Program-made: the position numbers and the translations under genes
Origin: Thalassobaculum_A sp040219615
GTDB lineage: Bacteria; Pseudomonadota; Alphaproteobacteria; Thalassobaculales; Thalassobaculaceae
Reading direction: 5' to 3'
Assembly: GCF_040219615.1 (NCBI RefSeq)
Contig: NZ_JAVJSE010000041.1
Span: 372,001 to 436,000 of the forward strand
DNA: 64,000 nt
The notes under the pieces: model-generated
What the model saw: the letters and a program-made list of their open reading frames with translations, nothing else
Told to the model about the DNA's origin: nothing
Database searches by the model: none
In this document: piece by piece, positions 44,692 through 52,084 of the stretch
Layout of the letters: the number at the start of each line of letters is the position of its first letter
Position numbering within the stretch: the first letter of the stretch is position 1

Positions 44692-44720
44692 CTTATACGT
44701 AGCCGTCCGGCCGCGGTCCA
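44692..44720 (-). promoter_or_regulatory. Promoter of the serS operon
   Basis: On the reverse strand TGGACC (44720-44715) and TATAAG (44697-44692) are separated by 17 bases. The start would be about 30 bases before the serS ATG, between serS and the tatC stop. Confidence 0.5.
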
Positions 44721-44750
44721 GCGAGCCGCCCGCCGACACCCGGCGTCCGG

Positions 44751-45551
44751 CTACGGACCTTCGGGTGCCTGGGCCTCCTCGCGCTTCTTCTCGATCAGGC
44801 GGGCGCACAGAATCGAGATCTCGTAGAGCACGATGATCGGCACGGCGAGCATCACCTGGCTGATGACGTCCGGCGGGGTGAGGATCGCGGCAGCGACGAA
44901 GGCGATGACGATGGCGTATTTGCGCTTGGCCCGCAGGCCCTCGACGCTGACGATGCCGACCTTGGCGAGCAGCACGATCAGCACCGGCAGTTCGAAGGCG
45001 ACGCCGAACGCGAAGATCAGCCGCATCACCAGCGACAGGTACTGGTCGACCTTCGGCTCCAGCACCAGCGGCAGGTCGCCGTTGCCGCCGGGATGCTCGA
45101 ACCCGAGGAAGAATTGCCAGGCCAGCGGCACCACGATGTAGTAGACCATCGCCGCGCCCATCGTGAACAGGATCGGGGTCGCGACCATGAACGGGATCGC
45201 CGCCCGACGCTCGTGCTTGTAGAGCCCGGGCGCGATGAACTTCCAGATCTGCAGCGAGACGATCGGGAACGACACGCAGGCCGCGAAGAAGAACCCGACC
45301 TTGATGTAGGTGAAGAACGCCTCGTGCAGCGCCGTGTAGATCATCCGCCGGCCCTCTTGCCCGGCGGTGATGTCGGCCAGCGGCTGCACCAGGAAGGTGA
45401 AGATCGGCTCGGCCGCCCAGTACCCCACGAAGAAGCACAGGATGAAGGCGGAGAACGACACGACCAGCCGTTGACGCAGCTCCATCAGGTGGTCGAGAAG
45501 CGGCATCTTGCCGCCTTCGAGATCGTCCGGCTCGTGGGTCCCGTCGGCCAT
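44751..45551 (-). CDS. tatC: Twin-arginine translocase subunit TatC
   Basis: TatC is the receptor for twin-arginine signal peptides of folded exported proteins. The 266-residue protein has the family start MPLLDHLMELRQRLV, six membrane segments and AACVSFPIVSLQIWKFIAPGL, with the conserved F-P-x-x-x-x-x-W-x-F/I-x-x-P-G-L pattern. VVPLAWQFFLGF and ILTPPDVISQ are further landmarks. It begins 3 bases after the tatB stop. Confidence 0.96.
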   Translation of the reverse strand: MADGTHEPDDLEGGKMPLLDHLMELRQRLVVSFSAFILCFFVGYWAAEPIFTFLVQPLADITAGQEGRRMIYTALHEAFFTYIKVGFFFAACVSFPIVSLQIWKFIAPGLYKHERRAAIPFMVATPILFTMGAAMVYYIVVPLAWQFFLGFEHPGGNGDLPLVLEPKVDQYLSLVMRLIFAFGVAFELPVLIVLLAKVGIVSVEGLRAKRKYAIVIAFVAAAILTPPDVISQVMLAVPIIVLYEISILCARLIEKKREEAQAPEGP

Positions 45552-45554
45552 CGG

Positions 45555-46226
45555 TCAGGCCTCCCCGGCGGGGCCGGTGGCCGGCCTGCGGGTCGCCCGC
45601 TTCGGCTTCGCGGCGGCCGGCTTCGCCGGCGCAGTGGATTTCGCGGCCGCGGGCGCGGCGGCCGCCGCCTTGGTGGTCGCGGCCTTCGCAGGCGCCTTGG
45701 ACGCCGTGCTCCTGGCCGCGGCGCTCTTGGAAGTCGGGCTCTTGGCCGAAGTGGTCTTGGCTGCGGCCCGCTTGGCCGGTGCCTCTGCAGCCGGTTTCGC
45801 CCCTGCAGCCGGTTTCGGCTCTACCGCCGGGGCCGCCGGGCTATCCTGGCTGCGCGGCTCGTCGGCAGTCGCCAGCGCCTTGGTGTCGCGCCGCGCCTCG
45901 TCGACCGCCTGCTCGATTTCGGCGGCCCCCGACGAATCGCGAGCCTCCTCGAAGCTGCGGCGGATCTCGCCGTCCGGGTCGACATGCTTTTCGATCGACG
46001 CCCCGACACCGCCGCGCGAGGCCTCCTGGATCGACTTGCGGACGTCGTCCAGCTCGGACTCGCGCGCCATCTCCTCCAGGCTGCCCTGGAACTCGGATGC
46101 CAGCGACCGGGCCTTGCGGATCCATTGCCCGACGGTGCGGACGACCCGCGGCAAATCCTTCGGGCCTACGACTATCACAGCCACAAGCGCGATCAGGATG
46201 AACTCCTGCCAACCCAAATCGAACAT
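45555..46226 (-). CDS. tatB: Twin-arginine translocase subunit TatB with Ala/Lys-rich tail
   Basis: TatB relays substrate from TatC to TatA. The N terminus MFDLGWQEFILIALVAVIVV is the membrane helix with the conserved E8, followed by GPKDLPRVVRTVGQW and the amphipathic helix. The protein is 223 residues, longer than many TatB. Residues about 135-220 are almost entirely Ala, Lys, Pro, Ser and Thr (AAAKTTSAKS, KAPAKAATTKAA), like the tail of histone H1. The tail is probably disordered. It follows tatA by 60 bases. Confidence 0.93.
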   Translation of the reverse strand: MFDLGWQEFILIALVAVIVVGPKDLPRVVRTVGQWIRKARSLASEFQGSLEEMARESELDDVRKSIQEASRGGVGASIEKHVDPDGEIRRSFEEARDSSGAAEIEQAVDEARRDTKALATADEPRSQDSPAAPAVEPKPAAGAKPAAEAPAKRAAAKTTSAKSPTSKSAAARSTASKAPAKAATTKAAAAAPAAAKSTAPAKPAAAKPKRATRRPATGPAGEA

Positions 46227-46286
46227 CGTGATCCTCGCGCCCGACCGGGCGCCCCAGGCCTAGGAAAAAGAGCGGTTGAAGCCCTC

Positions 46287-46529
46287 TCAGCCCTTCACGG
46301 CCTGGTCGGACTTGCCGGCCGGCTTCGTGGCCGCGCTGTCGTCCGTCACCGAGCGGCTGGCCTGCTGGCCTTCGTCCTCGTCGGCTTCGTCCCCCTTCAC
46401 GCCCTGCTTGAAGCTCTTCAGGCCCTTGCCGAAGTCGCCCATGAGCGCGGAGATCTTGCCTTTTCCACCGAAAAGCAGAAGCACGACGGCGAGAACCACC
46501 AGCCAGTGCCAAATGCTGAAGCTACCCAT
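46287..46529 (-). CDS. tatA: Twin-arginine translocase subunit TatA
   Basis: TatA forms the size-adaptable part of the Tat pore. The 80-residue product has an N-terminal membrane helix (SIWHWLVVLAVVLLLFGGKG), the F-G-x-x-x-(x)-P-like hinge here FGGKGKI, and the amphipathic SALMGDFGKGLKSFKQGV. The tail is acidic, then low-complexity. It is the first gene of tatABC. Confidence 0.95.
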   Translation of the reverse strand: MGSFSIWHWLVVLAVVLLLFGGKGKISALMGDFGKGLKSFKQGVKGDEADEDEGQQASRSVTDDSAATKPAGKSDQAVKG

Positions 46530-46573
46530 CGTTATGCTCCGAAATCCCGTTACGCCCCCGTTTGACGCGGCGG

Positions 46574-46603
46574 ACTATACGCGACCGACGCCGCGTGCCG
46601 CAA
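46574..46603 (-). promoter_or_regulatory. Promoter of tatABC
   Basis: On the reverse strand TTGCGG (46603-46598) and TATAGT (46579-46574) are 18 bases apart, about 45 bases before the tatA start. Confidence 0.5.
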
Positions 46604-46608
46604 CGCAA

Positions 46609-46633
46609 ACACCATCGAAAACTCATATGGTGT
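46609..46633 (-). terminator. Hairpin after the ABC ATPase gene
   Basis: ACACCAT and ATGGTGT form a perfect 7-base stem around an 11-base loop, 1 base after the ABC ATPase stop. Only a short T stretch follows. It may end transcription of the ABC/scp operon before the tatABC promoter. Confidence 0.4.
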
Positions 46634-46634
46634 G

Positions 46635-47741
46635 TCAGTCCCCGAACACGAAGGTCTGTGTCGGATCGACCTGAATCCGGACCCGTGCGCCCGGCTTCGG
46701 CAGATAGACCCCGGGCACCCGGGCGTGCAGGTGGATCGAGCGATCCGGCTGTGCCGGCGCGGTGATCGTCATATGCACCAGGCTGGTCCGGCCCAGCAGC
46801 CGCGCCTGCTCCACCACGCCGCCGGGGTCGTCGGAATAGACCGGCGCCCAGGGCTGGATCTTGACGCCTTCCGGCCGGACCACCACGGTCGCCGCGGTGC
46901 CTTCCGGCAGACCGCGGGCCGGGACGATGCCGATCGGGGTCTCGATCGAGCCCGAGCGCACCACACCGTCGATCCGGTTCACCTCGCCGAAGAACGAGGC
47001 GACGAAGGCGTCCACCGGCTCGCAGTAGAGTTCGACCGGCGTGCCCTCCTGAACGATCCGGCCGTCGCGCATCACCGCGATCCGGTCGGCCATGAACATC
47101 GCCTCCTCGGAATCGTGGGTCACCATCAGGCAGGCCGATCCGCTGGCCTTCAGGATATGCAGCACCTCGTCGCGGACCCGGTCGCGGAGCCGGGCGTCCA
47201 GGCCGGAATACGGCTCGTCCAGCAGCACCACCCGCGGCCGCGGTGCCAGCGCCCGGGCCAGCGCCACGCGCTGCTGCTGACCGCCGGACAGCTCGTGCGG
47301 AAACGACCGCGCATAGTCGATCATGCCGACCTGCCGCAGCACCTCCTCGGCCCGCGAGCGCCGGTCGGCCGCGGTCCAGCCGGACAGCCCGAAACCGACG
47401 TTCTCGAGCACGTCGAGATGGGGGAACAGGGCGTAGTCCTGGAACACCAGGCCGACCCCGCGACGCTCCGGCGGGACCTCGACGCCGACGCCTGCAACCG
47501 TGACGCCGGACAGCCGGATGACGCCCTCCTGCAGCTGTTCCAGTCCGGCCGCGATCCGCAGGACCGTGGTCTTGCCGCAGCCGGACGGGCCGAGCAGGCA
47601 GACCACCTCGCCCGGCGCGACCGAGACCGACACCCCGTCGACCGCGGATACGCGGCCGTACCGGTGGCGAATCCCCTCCATGTGCAGGGCTGCCGGCACA
47701 TCGGCCTTCAGGGCATCGGCTTTCAAGGCGGTCGCGGTCAT
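46635..47741 (-). CDS. ABC importer ATPase (Fe3+/polyamine type), no permease nearby
   Basis: A 368-residue ATPase of the FbpC/PotA group. Walker A is GPSGCGKTT, the signature is LSGGQQQRVALARAL and Walker B is VVLLDEP; the C-terminal third is a TOBE-type regulatory domain (VVRPEGVKIQP). Such proteins drive binding-protein-dependent import. No permease or binding protein gene is in the window, so the transporter cannot be named. The ATG at 47741 starts with a near-duplicated LKADALKAD. It lies 70 bases after scpB. Confidence 0.87.
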   Translation of the reverse strand: MTATALKADALKADVPAALHMEGIRHRYGRVSAVDGVSVSVAPGEVVCLLGPSGCGKTTVLRIAAGLEQLQEGVIRLSGVTVAGVGVEVPPERRGVGLVFQDYALFPHLDVLENVGFGLSGWTAADRRSRAEEVLRQVGMIDYARSFPHELSGGQQQRVALARALAPRPRVVLLDEPYSGLDARLRDRVRDEVLHILKASGSACLMVTHDSEEAMFMADRIAVMRDGRIVQEGTPVELYCEPVDAFVASFFGEVNRIDGVVRSGSIETPIGIVPARGLPEGTAATVVVRPEGVKIQPWAPVYSDDPGGVVEQARLLGRTSLVHMTITAPAQPDRSIHLHARVPGVYLPKPGARVRIQVDPTQTFVFGD

Positions 47742-47811
47742 TCGGGTGAGATACAGGCGCGCCGGCCCGGCCGCAAGGCGACACCCTGGCACAGCCTCGG
47801 ACCGGAGCCGG

Positions 47812-48486
47812 TCACTCGTCCCCGACCCCGTCGTCGGGCAGGAAGTCGAGCTGCTCGGCCTGCTCCTCCGGCTCCTCCAGCAGGTCGTCCTGCTGCATCG
47901 CGATGCTGGTCAGGCCGCTGCGCTTGTCCAGCAGCCCCATGGCCTTGAGGTCGTCGAGACCGGGCAGCTCCTTGATGTCGCCCAGCCCGAAATGATCGAG
48001 GAACGCGGCGCTCGTGCCCCACTGCAGCGGCCGACCCGGGGTCTCCCGGCGGCCGCGCGGCCGGATCCAGCCGGCCTCCAGCAAGGTGTCGAGGGTACCC
48101 TTTGACAGCGCCACGCCCCGGATCTCCTCGACCTCGGCCCGGGTCACCGGTTGGTGGTAGGCGATGATCGCAAGGGTCTCGACCGCGGCGCGCGACAGCT
48201 TGCGGCGGACCGCCTGCTCGGTGCGCAGCATGCCGCCAAGGTCCGGGGCGGTCCGGAACGCCCAGCGTGTCCCGTTCCGGACCAGCGTCACCCCACGCTC
48301 GGCGTAGGTCTCGGCAAGCTCGGCGAGGATCGACTGCAGGTCGATCGGCTCGGGCACCCTCTGGCGCAGGACGGTCTCGTCCACCGGCTCGGTACTGGCG
48401 AACAGCACCGCCTCGACGAACCGCAGCCAGCGCCGCCGCTCCTCCTCGGCCAGGAGATCCGGCATGTCGGGGGCGGCGTCGGTCAT
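47812..48486 (-). CDS. scpB: Segregation and condensation protein B
   Basis: ScpB binds the kleisin ScpA in the SMC condensin complex. The 224-residue protein consists of two winged helices. Typical blocks are RFVEAVLFASTEPVDE, ETLAIIAYHQPVTRAEVEEIRGVA and GRPLQWGTSAAFLDHFGL. The acidic C-terminal tail (about 198-224) is unconserved. The ATG overlaps the scpA stop by 4 bases. Confidence 0.94.
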   Translation of the reverse strand: MTDAAPDMPDLLAEEERRRWLRFVEAVLFASTEPVDETVLRQRVPEPIDLQSILAELAETYAERGVTLVRNGTRWAFRTAPDLGGMLRTEQAVRRKLSRAAVETLAIIAYHQPVTRAEVEEIRGVALSKGTLDTLLEAGWIRPRGRRETPGRPLQWGTSAAFLDHFGLGDIKELPGLDDLKAMGLLDKRSGLTSIAMQQDDLLEEPEEQAEQLDFLPDDGVGDE

Positions 48487-49328
48487 GCCCGGTTTCCGGA
48501 GGACGGACCGCCGGAGGACGGACCGCCGGAGGACGACCCTTCGGAGGGCGAGCGCAGCCAGATCGGCCCGAAGGTGCCCTCCTGGCGGAGCTGCGCCTCG
48601 CCGTCCTTCACCAGCTGCAGACTGGCGACGAAGGTCGACGCCACTGCCGAGCGCAGCACCAGCGAGCCCTTCAGGAACTCCGGCAGGAAGCTGAACAGGG
48701 TCCGCCATTCGGGCACCCGACCGACCAGCCCGCGCAGCCGCTCGATGGCGTCCTCGACCGCATACAGGTCGGTGGCGGCGATCGTCAGGGTCTGGCCCTG
48801 CTCGCGCACCTTGTGGTCGGCATAGGCCCGCAGCAGGTCGTAGAGCGTGACGTCGTACACCGACCGGAAGCGTGCCGACAGGTTCTCCGGCGCGCCGCGC
48901 CCGAACACGTCGACCCCGAGCTGCGGCAGCGCCATCAGGCGGGTGCCGGCCTCCTGCATGGCCTCCAGCCGCTGCAGCTGGAACCGCAGCGCCTCGGCCA
49001 GGGCCGCCGGGTCTTGCTCCTCCTCCTCGCCCTCTTCGACCGGCAGCAGCAGCCGCGACTTCAGGTAGGCCAGCCAGGCCGCCATCACCAGGTAGTCGGC
49101 CGCCAGCTCCAGGTTCAGCACCTGGGCCTCCCGGATGAACACCAGGTATTGCTCGGCGAGCTGCAGGATCGAGATCTGCGTGAGGTCGACCTTCTGGTCG
49201 CGCGCCAGGGTCAGCAGCACGTCGATCGGCCCCTCGAACCCGTCCAGGTTCAGGAACAGCGACAGCTGTACCGGCTCGCGCCGCCGGTACTCGGGCTCCG
49301 GGCTCTCGAACGGGTCGTGGGTCGCCAA
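48483..49328 (-). CDS. scpA: Segregation and condensation protein A (kleisin)
   Basis: ScpA is the kleisin that bridges SMC heads. The 281-residue protein has FEGPIDVLLTLARDQKVDL near the N terminus, YLVMAAWLAYLKSRLLLP and the C-terminal winged-helix region RTLFSFLPEF. A TTG start at 49328 (MATHDPFESPEPEYRR) is proposed; a CTG at 49346 overlapping the M50 stop is the alternative, and no ATG or GTG fits. The C terminus ends in the repeat SSGGPSSGGPSSG. Confidence 0.9.
   Translation of the reverse strand: MATHDPFESPEPEYRRREPVQLSLFLNLDGFEGPIDVLLTLARDQKVDLTQISILQLAEQYLVFIREAQVLNLELAADYLVMAAWLAYLKSRLLLPVEEGEEEEQDPAALAEALRFQLQRLEAMQEAGTRLMALPQLGVDVFGRGAPENLSARFRSVYDVTLYDLLRAYADHKVREQGQTLTIAATDLYAVEDAIERLRGLVGRVPEWRTLFSFLPEFLKGSLVLRSAVASTFVASLQLVKDGEAQLRQEGTFGPIWLRSPSEGSSSGGPSSGGPSSGNRA
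48496..48538 (-). repeat. 15-base tandem repeat in the scpA tail
   Basis: The unit CCGGAGGACGGACCG (+ strand) occurs at 48496-48510 and 48511-48525, with a shortened third copy to 48538. It keeps the frame and encodes repeated SSGGP at the ScpA C terminus. Confidence 0.8.
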
Positions 49329-49342
49329 ATCGCCGTCCGTGC

Positions 49343-50035
49343 TCAGTGGCCGGTGACCGTCATGATCACCGAGGCGAGCGTCTCGACCGGTGTCCAGATC
49401 AGGGTGCGCGCCACATCCAGTGTAACCCCGAGCTGGGCCGCCATGAAGGGCAGCAGGAACAGCACGGCGATGACCACGAACAGCCCGGCCCGTTCGAGCC
49501 GCGCGACCTTCCAGGCGAGCCGGTCCGGCAGCACCGCCACCAGGATGCGTCCGCCGTCGAGCGGCGGGATCGGCAGCATGTTGAAGACCGCCAGCACCAG
49601 GTTGAGCAGGAACAGGTTGCGCAGGTTCTCGGTCACCCATTCGACCGCGCCGTCGGGCACCAGGTCGACCAGGTGGAACAGCAGCGCGGCGATGGCCGCC
49701 AGCAGCACGTTCGAGGCCGGTCCGGCCAGAGCCACCAGCGCCATGTCGCGCCGCGGGTTGTTCAGACGCGAGAAGTTCACCGGGACCGGCTTGGCGTAGC
49801 CGAACAGGAACGGTGCCTTGATGATCAGCAGCAGCGCCGGCAGCACCAGGGTGCCGAACGGGTCGATATGGGCCAGCGGGTTGAGGGTGACCCGCCCCAT
49901 CAGCCGGGCGGTCGGGTCGCCCAGGCGCGAGGCCGCCCAGCCATGGGCCGCCTCGTGCAGGGTGATCGCCAGGATCACCGGGATGATCCAGACCGTGGCG
50001 CCGCGGATCAGGCCGGCGATCTCGCTGCCGTCCAT
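49343..50035 (-). CDS. Site-2 protease family (M50) membrane metalloprotease
   Basis: A 230-residue integral membrane protein. The zinc motif is HEAAH (residues 27-31) in ITLHEAAHGWAASRLGD, and the third ligand lies in NMLPIPPLDGGRI. It is the short form without PDZ domain. Members cleave membrane-embedded substrates; the target is unknown. A 1-base TGATG overlap couples it to nagZ, and the scpA-scpB pair follows, a common alphaproteobacterial order. Confidence 0.9.
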   Translation of the reverse strand: MDGSEIAGLIRGATVWIIPVILAITLHEAAHGWAASRLGDPTARLMGRVTLNPLAHIDPFGTLVLPALLLIIKAPFLFGYAKPVPVNFSRLNNPRRDMALVALAGPASNVLLAAIAALLFHLVDLVPDGAVEWVTENLRNLFLLNLVLAVFNMLPIPPLDGGRILVAVLPDRLAWKVARLERAGLFVVIAVLFLLPFMAAQLGVTLDVARTLIWTPVETLASVIMTVTGH

Positions 50036-51063
50036 CAGACCGTCCCGACCCGGGCCAGCAGGGCGTCGAGCCGTTCAGCGGCGTCGCCCGGCGGCGGCGT
50101 CGCCCCGGCGGTGTTGCGCCGACGCTCGGCATCGGCCCGCTCGGCGCGCGCCAGTGCCGGTCCGGCCAATGGGCCGACCGCGTCGGCGACCTCGATCATC
50201 TCGGCCATCCGGCCGTTGCAGTGCAGGGCCAGGTCGCAGCCGGCCGCCAGCGACTTGCCGGCCCGACGGCCGAGCGGTCCACCCAGCGCCGCCATCGACA
50301 GGTCGTCGGTCATCAGCAGCCCGTCGAAGCCGATGCCCGCGCGGATGACCTCGGAGATCACCACCGGGGACAGAGTCGACGGCCGGTCGGCATCGATCGC
50401 CGTGAACAGCAGATGCCCGGTCATGCCGTAGGGCACCACGCCGGCCAGGGCCGCGAAGGGTGGGAAGTCCACGGCCTCCAGGGTGGCCCGGTCGGCCTCG
50501 ACGCGCGGCAGCTCGGCATGGCTGTCGACCATCGAGCGGCCATGCCCCGGCAGGTGCTTGAGGACCCCGGTCACGCCGACCGCCGCCATCGCCTCGACCT
50601 GGATGCGGGCCAGCCGCGTGACCGTGGCCGGATCCTCGCCGAACGCCCGGTCGCCGATCACGTCATGGCTGCCCGGGTGGCGGACGTCGGCCAGCGGCAC
50701 GCAGTCGACGTCGATCCCGAGCGCGGTCAGGTCGGCGCCCATCAACCCGGCCGACAACCGCAACGCCTCCTCGGCCAACGCCGGATCGACGGCATCCAGT
50801 CGCACGAAGAACTGGGCCGCCGGATAGCGCCGCCAGTGCGGCGGCCCCAGGCGCTGAACCCGGCCGCCCTCCTGGTCGATCAGCACCGGGGCGTCGCGTC
50901 CCACGGTGTCGCGCAGGGCCGTCACCAGCGCCCGCACCTGGCCCGGCGTCTCGACGTTGCGCTTGAACAGGATGAAACCGTAGGGATCGGCGTCGCGCAG
51001 GAAGGCCGCCTCGTCGGCGGCCAGCGCCGGCCCCGCACAGCCGAAGATGACGGCGCGCGGCAT
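50035..51063 (-). CDS. nagZ: Beta-N-acetylhexosaminidase NagZ
   Basis: NagZ removes N-acetylglucosamine from muropeptides during cell-wall recycling (glycosyl hydrolase family 3). The 342-residue protein has LIDQEGGRVQRLGPP, and the KHLPGHGRSMVDSH loop carries the Asp/His pair and the substrate lysine-histidine. LLMTDDLSMAALGG holds the nucleophile aspartate. It lies 1 base after the SPOR gene. Confidence 0.95.
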   Translation of the reverse strand: MPRAVIFGCAGPALAADEAAFLRDADPYGFILFKRNVETPGQVRALVTALRDTVGRDAPVLIDQEGGRVQRLGPPHWRRYPAAQFFVRLDAVDPALAEEALRLSAGLMGADLTALGIDVDCVPLADVRHPGSHDVIGDRAFGEDPATVTRLARIQVEAMAAVGVTGVLKHLPGHGRSMVDSHAELPRVEADRATLEAVDFPPFAALAGVVPYGMTGHLLFTAIDADRPSTLSPVVISEVIRAGIGFDGLLMTDDLSMAALGGPLGRRAGKSLAAGCDLALHCNGRMAEMIEVADAVGPLAGPALARAERADAERRRNTAGATPPPGDAAERLDALLARVGTV

Positions 51064-51064
51064 G

Positions 51065-52084
51065 CTACGGCTTCACCACGATGCAGGGTTGACCCTTGGC
51101 CTTGAGCCCGTCGCAGATCGCGCCGGCCGAACCCTCCGACACGCCGCCGGACTGGATGCGGAAGAATACCCCCTTGCCGGGCCCGAGATCGACCTTCTGG
51201 ATGCGATGCTCGAGCGCCCCGAGCTCGCCGGGGAACCGCTTCTGCAGCCGCGCCCATTCGGACTCGGCCGCCGCCTGCTCGCGCAGCGCGCCGACCTGGA
51301 TCCGGAAGGCGCCGGGCGTCGGGCGGGCGGACGGCGGCGTGGCAGCCGGCGTACTGGCGGCCGGCGGGCTGGCCGCGGCGACCTGGCTCGGGGCCGGCGC
51401 GGTGTCGCGCTTGCCCACGGCGGGATTCTCGGCCGGCGGCGCCGGTGCGGCCTCGGGGGGCGCGGCCGCGGGAGCCGGCGGCGGCGGGGTCGGTTCTGGC
51501 TGCGCCCGGGCCTCGACCGGCGGGCTCGGCGGGGTCTCGTCCGGCGTCGGGATCCGGGGCGTCGGCGCCGGGGTCACGATGCGTGCCGGCGGAATGCCGG
51601 TGTCGGCGGCCGGCGGCGTGGCGGGCGCGGTCGTGGCGGGCGCTGTCTCGGGCGCCGGCGGGACGGTCGCCTCGGCCGACGGCGCCACCGGAGCGACGCG
51701 CGGCTGCGGCGGTGCCGGAGGGGCGACCGGCCTCTCGGGCGGTGGCAGCAGGCGCTCGACCTTGGGCGCACCGGTCTCGTTCGGCCGCATGGCGTCGTAG
51801 ACCAGCTTGTCCTGGTTCGGCACCTGCAGGCCACCGGGCTGTTCCGGGCGCACCTTGGTGGGGTTCGGGTCGGCCTTGATCAGCGGCGCGGTCGCCTCGG
51901 ACCCGCGCTGCAGGCCCTGGTCGTAGGCGTACCAGACCACCGCCGCGAACGCCGCCAGGGCGAAGGTCGCGACGAACACGCCGAGCGCCCGCGAGCGCCG
52001 CGGCGGCGGCTCCCTCAGTTCAGGCGGCGGGCCCGGCCGAAACGACCGGTCCGCATACAGCTCCTCGTCGCGGCCATCGCTCAT
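51065..52084 (-). CDS. SPOR domain protein with long Pro/Ala linker
   Basis: A 339-residue protein with a cytoplasmic N terminus, one membrane span (about 33-55) and about 190 residues of Pro/Ala-rich periplasmic linker. The last 75 residues (GAFRIQVGALREQAAAESEW onwards) form a SPOR domain, which binds denuded glycan strands at the division septum. Its start overlaps the argS stop by 4 bases. A DedD/FtsN-type role in division is inferred from the layout. Confidence 0.88.
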   Translation of the reverse strand: MSDGRDEELYADRSFRPGPPPELREPPPRRSRALGVFVATFALAAFAAVVWYAYDQGLQRGSEATAPLIKADPNPTKVRPEQPGGLQVPNQDKLVYDAMRPNETGAPKVERLLPPPERPVAPPAPPQPRVAPVAPSAEATVPPAPETAPATTAPATPPAADTGIPPARIVTPAPTPRIPTPDETPPSPPVEARAQPEPTPPPPAPAAAPPEAAPAPPAENPAVGKRDTAPAPSQVAAASPPAASTPAATPPSARPTPGAFRIQVGALREQAAAESEWARLQKRFPGELGALEHRIQKVDLGPGKGVFFRIQSGGVSEGSAGAICDGLKAKGQPCIVVKP

